Source: Rhizobium sp. Q54 | Lineage (GTDB): Bacteria > Pseudomonadota > Alphaproteobacteria > Rhizobiales > Beijerinckiaceae | Length of the DNA stretch: 32,580 nucleotides | Direction: 5' to 3' | Assembly (NCBI GenBank): GCA_945875875.1 | Contig: CAMCMI010000004.1 | Location: 1-32,580, forward strand | Shown: positions 8,170 through 15,877 of the stretch, piece by piece | Position numbering within the stretch: position 1 is the first letter of the stretch | Layout of the letters: each line of letters starts with the position of its first letter | Position numbers and translations under genes: made by a program | Notes under the pieces: model-generated | Told to the model about the DNA's origin: nothing | Databases searched by the model: none | The model's input: the letters and a program-made list of their open reading frames with translations, nothing else

Positions 8170-9342
8170 ATGGGTCGGCTGGACCATTGCTACAACATCG
8201 CTGACCTGCGCGAGGTCGCGAAAAGCCGCCTGCCCAAGGGCGTGTTCGAATATATCGATAAGGGCACCGAGGATCAGATCTCGCTCGACAACAATCGCGC
8301 GACCCTCAACGCGACCAAATTGCTGAACAAGATTCTGGTCGATGTGTCGGATGTGCAGCTCGATGCACAGATATTGGGCGCAAAATCCGCTATGCCTCTC
8401 ATCATTGCGCCCACCGGCATTGCGGGCCTCACCTGGCACGAAGGCGAGTTAGAGCTGGCCAAAGCCGCCGGGCGCGCCGGGGTTCCGTTCACGCTGGCCA
8501 CCGGCTCCAACACGCCGATGGAGAAAGTTGCGCAGGAATCGGGCGCCCGCGCATGGTTCCAGCTTTATATGTGGCGCGAGAAGGAATTATCCTACGAGCT
8601 GGTGCGCCGCGCCGCCAAAGCGGGCTTTGAGACTTTGGTGTGGACGGTGGACATCGGCCATGGCGCCAATCGCGAGCACAATGCGCGCAACGGCTTCTCG
8701 CAGCCCTACAAGCTCAACGCCCGCAGCATCGTTGATATGCTGAAACATCCCGAATGGCTGGCGACCGTGATGGGCCGCTACGTGATGGGCGGGCGCATGC
8801 CCGAGCATGTGAATTATCCCGAAAAATACCAGATGCGGATGACGGGAGGCGGCAAACGCGCCGCTGGTCACGCCACCGCCATGCGCGCCGATAGAGTGTC
8901 GTGGGAGGACGTGGACCGGCTGCGCGACATCTGGCCCGGCAAGCTCATCATCAAGGGCGTGATGCGCGTGGACGATGCGCAAATGGCCGTGGAGCGCGGC
9001 GCCGACGCCATCGTCGTCTCCAACCATGGCGGGCGCAATATGGACAGCGCGCCAGCCACCATTGCGGTATTGCCCAAGATCGTCGCCCATGTCGGCGACA
9101 AGGTGGACGTGATCGTGGATTCGGGCGTGCGGCGCGGCAGCGACATAGTGAAATGCCTCGCACTAGGCGCCAAAGCCGTGCTGGCGGGCCGCGCGACGCT
9201 CTACGGCGTGGCCGCTGGCGGGCAGCCGGGCGCGGAAAAAGCGCTGGCCATTCTGAAAGACGAGATGAAGCGCACCATGGCCTATGTCGGCCTGCAGCGC
9301 GTTGAGGACATCGATCAGGACATCATCTGGCGCCAGGATTAA
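8170..9342 (+). CDS. FMN-dependent alpha-hydroxy-acid dehydrogenase (lactate/mandelate/glycolate family)
   Basis: This TIM-barrel flavoprotein (390 aa) oxidises an L-2-hydroxy acid to the 2-keto acid. Visible catalytic elements are AWFQLYMWRE with Tyr133, the FMN-binding Lys262 in IIKGVMRVDDA, and SNHGGRN with catalytic His286 and Arg289. The block PTGIAGLTWHEGELELAKAA is typical of the family. ATG 8170 starts MGRLDHCYNIADLREVAK, matching the family N-terminus, with GGAGG 11 nt upstream. The frame extends upstream without similarity. The loop GHGANREHNARNGF differs from the usual V-x-G-R-R-E-R-D form, so the substrate may not be lactate. It is co-transcribed with a binding-protein gene 23 bp downstream. 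Confidence 0.9.
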   Translation: MGRLDHCYNIADLREVAKSRLPKGVFEYIDKGTEDQISLDNNRATLNATKLLNKILVDVSDVQLDAQILGAKSAMPLIIAPTGIAGLTWHEGELELAKAAGRAGVPFTLATGSNTPMEKVAQESGARAWFQLYMWREKELSYELVRRAAKAGFETLVWTVDIGHGANREHNARNGFSQPYKLNARSIVDMLKHPEWLATVMGRYVMGGRMPEHVNYPEKYQMRMTGGGKRAAGHATAMRADRVSWEDVDRLRDIWPGKLIIKGVMRVDDAQMAVERGADAIVVSNHGGRNMDSAPATIAVLPKIVAHVGDKVDVIVDSGVRRGSDIVKCLALGAKAVLAGRATLYGVAAGGQPGAEKALAILKDEMKRTMAYVGLQRVEDIDQDIIWRQD

Positions 9343-9365
9343 CGAGCGCTGCACGGGGGAAGAGC

Positions 9366-10379
9366 ATGAAAACCACACGCAAGTTTGCTTTCGCAATCAT
9401 CGCCGCCAGCGCCGCTATCGCCAGTGGGGCGGCGCGTGCGCAAAATCAGGTGATGCAAAATCAGGTGATGGAAGCGATCATTTTCCCCGGCGCCAGCGCC
9501 ACGCCCATTTATGTGGCGCAGGAGAAGGGCTTCTTCGCGCGCGAAGGCCTTGAAGTGCGAACGACCCCCACGCCCAATTCCGGCTTCCAGATGGGAAACC
9601 TGATAGACGGCAAGTTTCAGGTCGCCAGCACGGCGGTCGATAATCTCATCGCCTATCAGGAAGGTCAGGGCTCGGCCAAGACGGAACGCACGCCCGATCT
9701 CATCGTCATCATGGGCGGCGCATCGACATCGCTGGCGCTGATGGCCCTGCCCTCGATCAAGAACCTCAATGATCTGAAAGGGAAGGAATTCGCGCTCGAT
9801 TCGCTGACCACCGGCTACGCCTTCGTGTTGCGGCGGATGCTGGAGAGCAACGGATTTGGCCCCAAGGATTACACGTTCGTGCGCGTGGGAGGCACGCGCG
9901 AGCGCTTTGAGGCGCTGAAGGCTGGAACGAAATCAGCAGGCCTGATCAGCGAGCCTTTCACGACGCAGGCCAAAGAAGCGGGCTTTACCTTCATCGGCGA
10001 TGCAATCCAGAGCGTGGGCCGCTACCAGGCGACCGTGCAGATCGCCAATCGCGATTGGGCCAAGGCGAATGAGAAGGCGACCGTCGGTTATATCCGCGCG
10101 ATGATTTCTGCGATCGACTGGATTTATGATCCAGCCAACAATCAGGAGGCCGCCAGGATTCTGGCCGCCAAAGTGAAAATTCCGGAAGCCGCCGCGCAGC
10201 CCGGCATCAACGGGCTGACAAAGGGACCGGCTGCGCTGGCGCCCAAAGGCGCGCTCGACATCGAGGGCCTGAAGACCGTGATCAGCTTGCGCGAGCAATA
10301 CGCCACGCCGCAGAAGAAGATGAGCGCGCCGGAAAAATATTACGATCTTTCTTATTATAACAAGGCTATTGGCAAGTAG
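9366..10379 (+). CDS. ABC transporter substrate-binding protein, NMT1-like (second copy)
   Basis: This is a periplasmic binding protein (337 aa) with a signal peptide cut near ARA-QN and a typical opening IFPGASATPIYVAQEKGFFAREGL. The ligand-binding lobe includes LIDGKFQVASTAVDNLIAY. ATG 9366 has GGGGGA 6-7 nt upstream. It lies 23 bp after the dehydrogenase and has no permease or ATPase of its own, so it may feed the divergent importer at 5375-7994. Right after the cleavage site a 15-bp unit is duplicated in tandem, repeating QNQVM. The gene ends just before a palindromic repeat element. Confidence 0.87.
   Translation: MKTTRKFAFAIIAASAAIASGAARAQNQVMQNQVMEAIIFPGASATPIYVAQEKGFFAREGLEVRTTPTPNSGFQMGNLIDGKFQVASTAVDNLIAYQEGQGSAKTERTPDLIVIMGGASTSLALMALPSIKNLNDLKGKEFALDSLTTGYAFVLRRMLESNGFGPKDYTFVRVGGTRERFEALKAGTKSAGLISEPFTTQAKEAGFTFIGDAIQSVGRYQATVQIANRDWAKANEKATVGYIRAMISAIDWIYDPANNQEAARILAAKVKIPEAAAQPGINGLTKGPAALAPKGALDIEGLKTVISLREQYATPQKKMSAPEKYYDLSYYNKAIGK
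9441..9470 (+). repeat. 15-bp exact tandem duplication inside the binding-protein gene
   Basis: CAAAATCAGGTGATG occurs twice head to tail (9441-9455, 9456-9470) and keeps the frame, giving QNQVMQNQVM in the mature N-terminus. Replication slippage is the simplest origin. Confidence 0.9.
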
Positions 10380-10384
10380 CCGAA

Positions 10385-10496
10385 GAACCCCTCATCCGCC
10401 CCTTCCTAACGCATGGCGCACCTTCTCCCCTTGCGGGAGAAGGTGACGCGCGGAGCGCGGCGGATGAGTGGTATTCTTCTACTGCCTACTCGCCAC
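10385..10496. repeat. Palindromic intergenic element, type A, copy 1
   Basis: Outer inverted arms (AAGAACCCCTCATCCGCC-like at 10384-10400 and GGCGGATGAGTGGTATTCTT at 10459-10478) enclose an 11-bp perfect hairpin, CACCTTCTCCC/GGGAGAAGGTG (10419-10429 and 10435-10445). The right edge carries CTACTGCCTACTCGCC, which provides the stop codon of the minus-strand gene. A second copy lies at 30713-30881. Both separate convergent genes, so it may also act as a terminator. Confidence 0.75.
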
Positions 10497-11453
10497 ATCC
10501 ACCACCCGCTTCTCATTGGCCGATTGCGCAATCGCCTCCAGCACAGTCACGGCATGCACGGCTTGATCCTGCGCAACGGGAAAAGGCCTGGCGCCTGCGA
10601 TAGCGTCGGCGAAGGCCTCGACCTCCAGCAATTCAGGGTCGGCCTCAGGCAGCGTCTCGTCAATTTTGCGCCCGTCGGTCGTTTGCAGGCGGAAAGAATT
10701 CGAGCCGCGCAATTCGGCCCAGCCCTTCGTGCCGAACACCTGAAAGCGGTGGTATTTCGCCGTTGTTCCGATGGCGGTGAGAAAAGCGCTGGCGCCGTTT
10801 TGCATGCGCATCAGCACCGCCGTTGAATCGGCAAGGCCGTTATCGGTGACGTCAAAACGCGACAGCGCATGCACCTGCGATACCGCGCCAAGCGCTTCAA
10901 TCGTCAGATAGAGCATGTGATCGGCGAGCCCGCCGGGCGGGGAGGAGAGCGGATCGCCCTTCCATTCACCGTGTTTGAAGCGATGATAGCGATGGACGCA
11001 GAAATCGCCCTCGGTATGCAACAGCTCGCCTAAAGAGCCCGCTTTCAATTCGTCCCGGAGCATGGCGACGTTAGGCATAAAGCAGCGGTCATAGCCCAGA
11101 GCCAGCACAAGTTTGCGCTGGTCTGCAGCGGCTTTCAACGCTTGCGCATCCGCGCCCGACAGCGCCATCGGCTTGACGCCCAGCACCGGCTTGCCCGCGT
11201 TCAACGCCTGCAGGGAATGGGCGGCGTGCAAATGCGCCGGGCCGCAGGAAACGATGCCCGCAATAGTGGGATTGGCCAGAACGCTGGCGTAATCGGACGT
11301 CAGCACCAGATGTTTGGCGGCTGCAAAATCGCGCACAAGCTCATGACGCGGCGCCACAGCCATCGTGAAGCGAACCTTGTGCGAATGGCCGTTGACGGCC
11401 TCAACCAGCCTTTGGCCAAAATGGCCAAGTCCCACAATTGCGATATTCAGCAT
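10479..11453 (-). CDS. Gfo/Idh/MocA family NAD(P)-dependent oxidoreductase
   Basis: This is a sugar- or polyol-type dehydrogenase family protein (324 aa). The N-terminal Rossmann domain opens with NIAIVGLGHFGQRLVEA (GxGxxG). The conserved lysine is K94 in GVKPMALS, where most members read EKP. The C-terminal alpha/beta domain holds PPGGLADHMLYLTIEALG. ATG 11453 is used; the frame extends upstream across the divergent gene and is not coding there. The last codons, S-R-Q-stop, come from the edge of the adjacent type A repeat, so the native C-terminus may have been replaced. The substrate is unknown. It is divergent from the hydrolase-like gene at 11541. Confidence 0.87.
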   Translation of the reverse strand: MLNIAIVGLGHFGQRLVEAVNGHSHKVRFTMAVAPRHELVRDFAAAKHLVLTSDYASVLANPTIAGIVSCGPAHLHAAHSLQALNAGKPVLGVKPMALSGADAQALKAAADQRKLVLALGYDRCFMPNVAMLRDELKAGSLGELLHTEGDFCVHRYHRFKHGEWKGDPLSSPPGGLADHMLYLTIEALGAVSQVHALSRFDVTDNGLADSTAVLMRMQNGASAFLTAIGTTAKYHRFQVFGTKGWAELRGSNSFRLQTTDGRKIDETLPEADPELLEVEAFADAIAGARPFPVAQDQAVHAVTVLEAIAQSANEKRVVDVASRQ

Positions 11454-11540
11454 GTTTTGTTTCCGCCTCGTTCGGGCTGAACCTAAAGGCTTTGTGCGCT
11501 TTTGTGTAGACGGGTCATGCATACGCAAGGAGGCGCGCAA

Positions 11541-12170
11541 ATGCCAGACGCTCACGCCGCATCGCCACGCTGGCGCGCCCGCATTATCGAAACGCATGCC
11601 TTTGCTTTGGTTGAACAGGAGGCCGGTCAGCACGCGGGGGATTGCCCGCCGGTTGTGTGCCTTGGCTTTCCCGAGCCCGCCGCCTCGCGCATGCTCGACG
11701 ATCTGGCGCAAAGCTTTCACATGATCGCGCTGGCGCCAGCCGCCGTACCTTTGAGCGCTTCTGAAGAGCTGGACGCCCATGCGTTTGCGCGCGAGGCTTT
11801 GGCCTGCGCCGACCGCTTAAGCCTTGCCCGTTTCAGCGTGCTGGCGCGCGGCGACGACAACCATGCCGCGCTCTGCCTGGCGCTGATCGCGCCACAGCGC
11901 GTGGCGGGAATGGCGCTGATTGCGCCCGATCTGCATTCGCGCGACGGGGCGGCGCAGGACGCGCAACTGATGGAAAAACTGGCGCAGGTGCGCGCGCCCG
12001 TGCTGGCGATGTTTGGCGCGCTGGATCGCCTCGCAAATCCGCACTTGTGGCGCGAGCGCCTGCCCGCATGTCACGTCGTGTTCTTCGCGAACGCCGGATC
12101 GCAACCAGATCGCGAACGCCCCCATGCGCTGGCCCGCGCCGCCGGGGCCTTCCTGCGCACGCCCGGCTGA
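11541..12170 (+). CDS. Alpha/beta-hydrolase-fold protein, probably without the usual nucleophile
   Basis: This 209-aa protein has the length and strand/helix rhythm of an alpha/beta hydrolase core. VVCLGFPEPAASRMLDDL corresponds to the strand-3/oxyanion region, ARFSVLARGDDNHAALCLAL to the nucleophile-elbow region, and VLAMFGALDRLANP to the strand before the acid residue. At the elbow the usual G-x-S-x-G is replaced by ARGDDN, so a serine nucleophile is absent, and a histidine in ERPHALARA is the only late candidate. A perfect AAGGAGG 7 nt upstream fixes the start at ATG 11541. Activity cannot be predicted: it may be a degenerate or non-hydrolytic member. Its 87-bp upstream region is shared with the divergent oxidoreductase. 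Confidence 0.7.
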   Translation: MPDAHAASPRWRARIIETHAFALVEQEAGQHAGDCPPVVCLGFPEPAASRMLDDLAQSFHMIALAPAAVPLSASEELDAHAFAREALACADRLSLARFSVLARGDDNHAALCLALIAPQRVAGMALIAPDLHSRDGAAQDAQLMEKLAQVRAPVLAMFGALDRLANPHLWRERLPACHVVFFANAGSQPDRERPHALARAAGAFLRTPG

Positions 12171-12174
12171 AGGG

Positions 12175-12203
12175 GCTCCATCTAGGCCGCGCGCGGTCCA
12201 AAG
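12175..12203. repeat. TGGACCGCG palindromic repeat, shortened copy
   Basis: GCTCCATCT followed by GGCCGCGCGCGGTCCAAAG shares both flanks with the full copy at 24677-24739 but lacks the middle, so it looks like an internal-deletion derivative. It lies between two plus-strand genes. Confidence 0.6.
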
Positions 12204-12263
12204 GGGGCTTTGTGCAACAATCGACTAAGAGTTAAACAAGCCTGGCACATTGAGGAAACGACC

Positions 12264-12740
12264 ATGAACATTCGCCCCGCCCTGCCCTCCGAGGCAGAAG
12301 CCGCCATTGAGCTTGTGCGGCGTTCGATCACGCAGCTTTGCGTCGAGGATCACCAGAATGATTCCCTGACGCTGCAAGGCTGGCTCGCCAACAAGAGCGC
12401 CAAAAACATGCGCGCCTGGATCGAAACCCCGGGCTCCTTCGCCTTTGTGGCAGAGCGCGATAGCAGTCTTGTCGGCGTCGGCGTCTACACCGGCGCGGGC
12501 GATCTGCTGCTGCTTTACGTCGATCCCGAGGCGCGCTTTTCAGGAATCAGCTCGGCTTTACTCAAGCACATGGAGGACAGCGCGCGGGCGTTACGATTGC
12601 CCAGCCTGCATGTCAGCGCCAGTCGGGCGGCGCGGCGGTTCTTTCTGGAGCGCGGCTATCACGTGCAGGCGCAGGACGACGATATTTTCGAATCTGAACT
12701 CGGGCCGGAAGACAGCAACGAGATGGCCAAAGCACTCTGA
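12264..12740 (+). CDS. GNAT family N-acetyltransferase
   Basis: This is a 158-aa acetyl-CoA-dependent acetyltransferase. The N-terminal NIRPALPSEAEAAIELVRRS is the usual strand 1/helix 1 opening. LLLLYVDPEARFSGISSALLKHME carries strand 4 and the acetyl-CoA pyrophosphate loop (R-F-S-G-I-S). RRFFLERGYHVQ is the conserved C-terminal strand. ATG 12264 has GAGGAA 7 nt upstream, and the frame upstream of it is not coding. It is convergent with hemA, with 16 bp between stop codons. The acceptor substrate is unknown. Confidence 0.88.
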   Translation: MNIRPALPSEAEAAIELVRRSITQLCVEDHQNDSLTLQGWLANKSAKNMRAWIETPGSFAFVAERDSSLVGVGVYTGAGDLLLLYVDPEARFSGISSALLKHMEDSARALRLPSLHVSASRAARRFFLERGYHVQAQDDDIFESELGPEDSNEMAKAL

Positions 12741-12756
12741 GGATCAAGCGCTTTAA

Positions 12757-14019
12757 CTATTCGGCAGCCACCGCGCCATAGCCCGCTGCGCTGATGCGCG
12801 GCGCCTTGCGCGGCAGGCCCAGCCGCTGCCAGACGTCGCTCATCGCGCCCACAAGCGCGGCCACATGCGCGTCGGTATGGGCCGGGGTCGGCGTGATGCG
12901 CAGCCGCTCGGCGCCGCGCGCGACCGTGGGATAATTGATCGGCTGGATGTAGATATCGTGGCGCTCCAGCAGCATGTCGCTGGCGGTCTTGCACAATTCG
13001 GCGTCGCCAACGAACACCGGCACGATGTGGGACGGGTTCTCCATCACCGGAATGCCTGCCGCAACCAGCGCCGCCTTGGACTGCGCCACCTGCCGCTGCT
13101 GGCTGAGGCGCTCGACATCGGACGCCTTCAGCAATTTCACGGCGGCATGCGCAGCGGCGGCGACAGCCGGGGGCAGCGCGGTCGTGAAGATGAACGAGGG
13201 CGCATAGCTGCGCACGGCGTCGATAATCACCTGATCGGCGGCGATGTAGCCGCCCAGCGTGCCAAACCCCTTGGCCAACGTGCCTTCGATGACGTCGATC
13301 CGGTCCATCACGCCTTCGCGCTCGCAAATGCCGCCGCCGTGAGCGCCGTACATGCCAACAGCATGAACTTCGTCGACATAGGTCATGGCGCTGTATTCTT
13401 CCGCCAGCTCGCAAATGCGCTTCACCGGGGCGATGTCGCCGTCCATGGAATAGAGGCTCTCGAAGACGATCAGCTTGGCGCGCGCGCGCCCCGCGGCCTT
13501 CAACAGCTGCTCCAGATGCTCCATGTCGTTGTGATTGAAAATCTGCTTTTCGGCGCCCGAGCGCTTCACGCCCTCAATCATCGAATTGTGGTTGAGCGCG
13601 TCCGAGATAATCAGGCAATCGGGCAGCAATTGCGCAATGGTTGAGATCGCCGCCAGATTTGAGATCCAGCCGGACGTGAACGCCAGCGCGGATTCCTTGC
13701 CGTGCAGATCGGCCAGCTCGGCCTCAAGCTTCACAAGCGGGTGGCTGTTGCCTGAAATGTTGCGGGTGCCTCCGGCGCCGACGCCAAAAGCGTGCGCGGC
13801 CTCGCTCATGGCGGCGATCACGTCCGGGTGCTGGCCCATGGCCAGATAATCGTTCGAGCACCAGATCACGACGTCGCGCATCGCGCCGTCCGGCCCGTCC
13901 GGGCGCCAGCGCGCGTGCGGAAAGCGCGAGGAATCGCGCTCAAGGTCCGCAAACACGCGGTAACGCCGTTCGTCGCGGAGGCGGTCGATCGCCTGGCCGA
14001 AGTGCCGCCTGTAATCCAT
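12757..14019 (-). CDS. hemA: 5-aminolevulinate synthase
   Basis: This PLP enzyme condenses glycine with succinyl-CoA to 5-aminolevulinate, the first step of tetrapyrrole synthesis by the C4 route found in alphaproteobacteria (420 aa). The PLP lysine is K250 in [15 protein letters not shown], with Asp216 in VDEVHAVG and the glycine loop [13 protein letters not shown] (78-90). The start ATG 14019 gives [20 protein letters not shown], the standard family N-terminus; the 76 codons open upstream lack similarity. Only a weak G-rich ribosome-binding site is visible. The long upstream region contains a palindromic element. hemA stands alone, with neighbours pointing away or towards it. Confidence 0.97.
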   Translation of the reverse strand: MDYRRHFGQAIDRLRDERRYRVFADLERDSSRFPHARWRPDGPDGAMRDVVIWCSNDYLAMGQHPDVIAAMSEAAHAFGVGAGGTRNISGNSHPLVKLEAELADLHGKESALAFTSGWISNLAAISTIAQLLPDCLIISDALNHNSMIEGVKRSGAEKQIFNHNDMEHLEQLLKAAGRARAKLIVFESLYSMDGDIAPVKRICELAEEYSAMTYVDEVHAVGMYGAHGGGICEREGVMDRIDVIEGTLAKGFGTLGGYIAADQVIIDAVRSYAPSFIFTTALPPAVAAAAHAAVKLLKASDVERLSQQRQVAQSKAALVAAGIPVMENPSHIVPVFVGDAELCKTASDMLLERHDIYIQPINYPTVARGAERLRITPTPAHTDAHVAALVGAMSDVWQRLGLPRKAPRISAAGYGAVAAE

Positions 14020-14530
14020 ACTCAAGCCGTCCCCGCCTGGACCGGAGCCTTTTGCTAGCTGCGGCAGCGACCGGAAAACGTGTGCGTTCCCCGGCCTGTC
14101 TGGAATGATCATAAAATCACATAAATCTTTTTGGGTCGAGGCGCGAGAGGCGCATCGTCTCAGCCTAAGGGTTGTACGCAGACCGTCTTTGCGTTGGATC
14201 AGATTCGAGGTCGTTGCGGCCATAAGACGGCAGCGCCGCAATCCCAAAGATCAATCATGCACCTCCAGCGCCGTCATGGACGGGCTTGTCCCGTCCATCC
14301 ACGTAAGCGGCGCAAGCCGTGGCTTTGCATGCCAGCCGCGAGGCTCGGAACGGCGTGGGTGGCCGGGACTGATCCCCGATCAAGTCCGGGGACGGCCATG
14401 ACGTGGTTGGGATGTTGTCCTCGTGCGCAATCTTATTGCCAAGCCACAGAATTTATAATTTCGGCGCCTGTGCCATCCTGTGCGCGAGCGGGGGCTTTTG
14501 GCGCAAGCGCGCGGTTGCGGAGGTGGCCCC
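14020..14530. other. Intergenic region upstream of hemA and cfa
   Basis: This 511-bp region separates divergent hemA (-) and the cyclopropane synthase gene (+). Near 14105-14135 it is AT-rich and may hold the hemA promoter, though I cannot assign -35/-10 boxes with confidence. No clear FNR box was found. The segment 14272-14403 is a palindromic repeat element, and the short open frames across it are not credible genes. Confidence 0.6.
14272..14403. repeat. Composite palindromic intergenic repeat, type C (CGTCATGG...CCATGACG)
   Basis: The outer ends CGTCATGG (14272-14279) and CCATGACG (14396-14403) are inverted. Inside the left end, TGGACGGG/CCCGTCCA (14277-14284, 14290-14297) forms a hairpin; inside the right end, CCCCGATCAAGTCCGGGG forms another. 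This resembles the dispersed CGTCATGGCCGGGC elements that are frequent in Hyphomicrobiales genomes. It is 132 bp with two hairpin ends. Confidence 0.7.
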
Positions 14531-15775
14531 ATGGGCGGTTTGCTCGAAGCATTCCTGAAAACCTTTCTCAGGCGCGGGGAGCTGGAGGTCCGGCTCGCAG
14601 ATGGGCGAACCTTCGCCTGCGGCGACGGCGCGGGAAAGCCCGCCGCCATCGCATTCCGGGATTCATCGGCTGAGATGCGCCTGTTGCGCGACCCCACGAT
14701 GGCGCTGGGCGAGCTCTATATGGAGGGCGGGCTCGTCCTTGAGCGGGGCGACCTTTACGATCTGCTGGAGATCGGCCTGCGCAATCTGGAGCCAGGCGAG
14801 GCGCACGGGTGGATTCGCGCGCTCGACGGCGTGCGGTTTGCGCTGCGGCGTCTGCACCAGCGCAACGATGCGGGCAAGGCGCGCAGCAATATCGCCCACC
14901 ATTACGATCTGGGAAACGCCTTCTACGAATTGTTTCTTGATTCCGACATGCAATATTCCTGCGCTTATTTTGAGCATCCCGGCATGAACCTTGAGGATGC
15001 GCAACTGGCCAAGAAGCGCCATATCGCCGCCAAGCTCCTCGTCGATCCCGGCCATAGAGTGCTCGACATCGGTTGCGGCTGGGGCGGCATGGCGCTGTAT
15101 CTGGCCAGCGTCTGCGGCGCCGATCCTGTCGGCGTCACCCTCTCAAACGAGCAATTGGCCCGCGCGCAGGCCCGCGCCGCCGCACGGGGCGCGCCCGCCG
15201 CCTTCCGCTTGCAGGATTACCGCAACGTGCGCGAGACCTTTGACCGCGTGGTGTCGGTGGGCATGCTAGAGCATGTCGGAGCGGCTTATTTCGAGGGCTA
15301 TTTCAGGCAGGTGGCGCGCCTGTTGAAGAAGAACGGCGTGGCGCTGATCCATGTGATCGGGCGCCCGGAGGGGCCGGGCGTCACCAATCCATGGATCGCC
15401 AAATATATTTTCCCCGGCGGCTATATCCCTTCGCTCTCGGAACTTGCCCGCGCGATTGAGCGCGCCGGACTGCTCGTCACCGACGTCGAGGTGCTTCGCG
15501 TGCATTACGCCGACACTTTGAAAGCCTGGCGCGAGCGGTTCACGGCCCGCCGGGCGGAGGCGCTCGCCATGTATGACGAACGCTTTTGCCGTATGTGGGA
15601 CTTCTATCTGGCTGGCAGCGAGGCCTGCTTTCGCCTTGGCCAGCAGAGCGTGTTCCAGATTCAGCTCGCCCACGACGTGAACGCAATCCCCCTCACGCGC
15701 GCCTACATCCCTGAGCGCGAGGCGCGTTTACAGGATCGGGAGATGCGTGAGCAACTACGAACACCCGGGGAGTAA
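14531..15775 (+). CDS. cfa: Cyclopropane-fatty-acyl-phospholipid synthase family SAM methyltransferase
   Basis: This enzyme adds a methylene bridge from S-adenosylmethionine to unsaturated acyl chains of membrane phospholipids (414 aa, normal length). The N-terminal lipid-binding domain is followed by the family block NIAHHYDLGNAFYELFLD (about 120-137) and MQYSCAYFEHPGMNLEDAQ. The SAM motif is VLDIGCGWGG (177-186). VSVGMLEHVGAAYFEGYF and the late Tyr-rich region complete the signature. ATG 14531 has GGAGG 7 nt upstream; 17 upstream in-frame codons are rejected. Function at the family level is clear, although related methyltransferases of other lipid reactions exist. Confidence 0.92.
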   Translation: MGGLLEAFLKTFLRRGELEVRLADGRTFACGDGAGKPAAIAFRDSSAEMRLLRDPTMALGELYMEGGLVLERGDLYDLLEIGLRNLEPGEAHGWIRALDGVRFALRRLHQRNDAGKARSNIAHHYDLGNAFYELFLDSDMQYSCAYFEHPGMNLEDAQLAKKRHIAAKLLVDPGHRVLDIGCGWGGMALYLASVCGADPVGVTLSNEQLARAQARAAARGAPAAFRLQDYRNVRETFDRVVSVGMLEHVGAAYFEGYFRQVARLLKKNGVALIHVIGRPEGPGVTNPWIAKYIFPGGYIPSLSELARAIERAGLLVTDVEVLRVHYADTLKAWRERFTARRAEALAMYDERFCRMWDFYLAGSEACFRLGQQSVFQIQLAHDVNAIPLTRAYIPEREARLQDREMREQLRTPGE

Positions 15776-15877
15776 CCTCCGTATTTCCACGATTTTTCCA
15801 CTGGCGCGCTGCGCCGGGCGCGATAGACTGCATCCATGACCCGCCAGATCAGCAAGGCGGGCGATGGGGAGGAAAGC

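Noticed and set aside
15836-15877. An upstream ATG start for the cytochrome protein
   Set aside because: It would add 14 charged residues ahead of the signal peptide and lacks a ribosome-binding site, whereas ATG 15878 has GGGGAGGAA.
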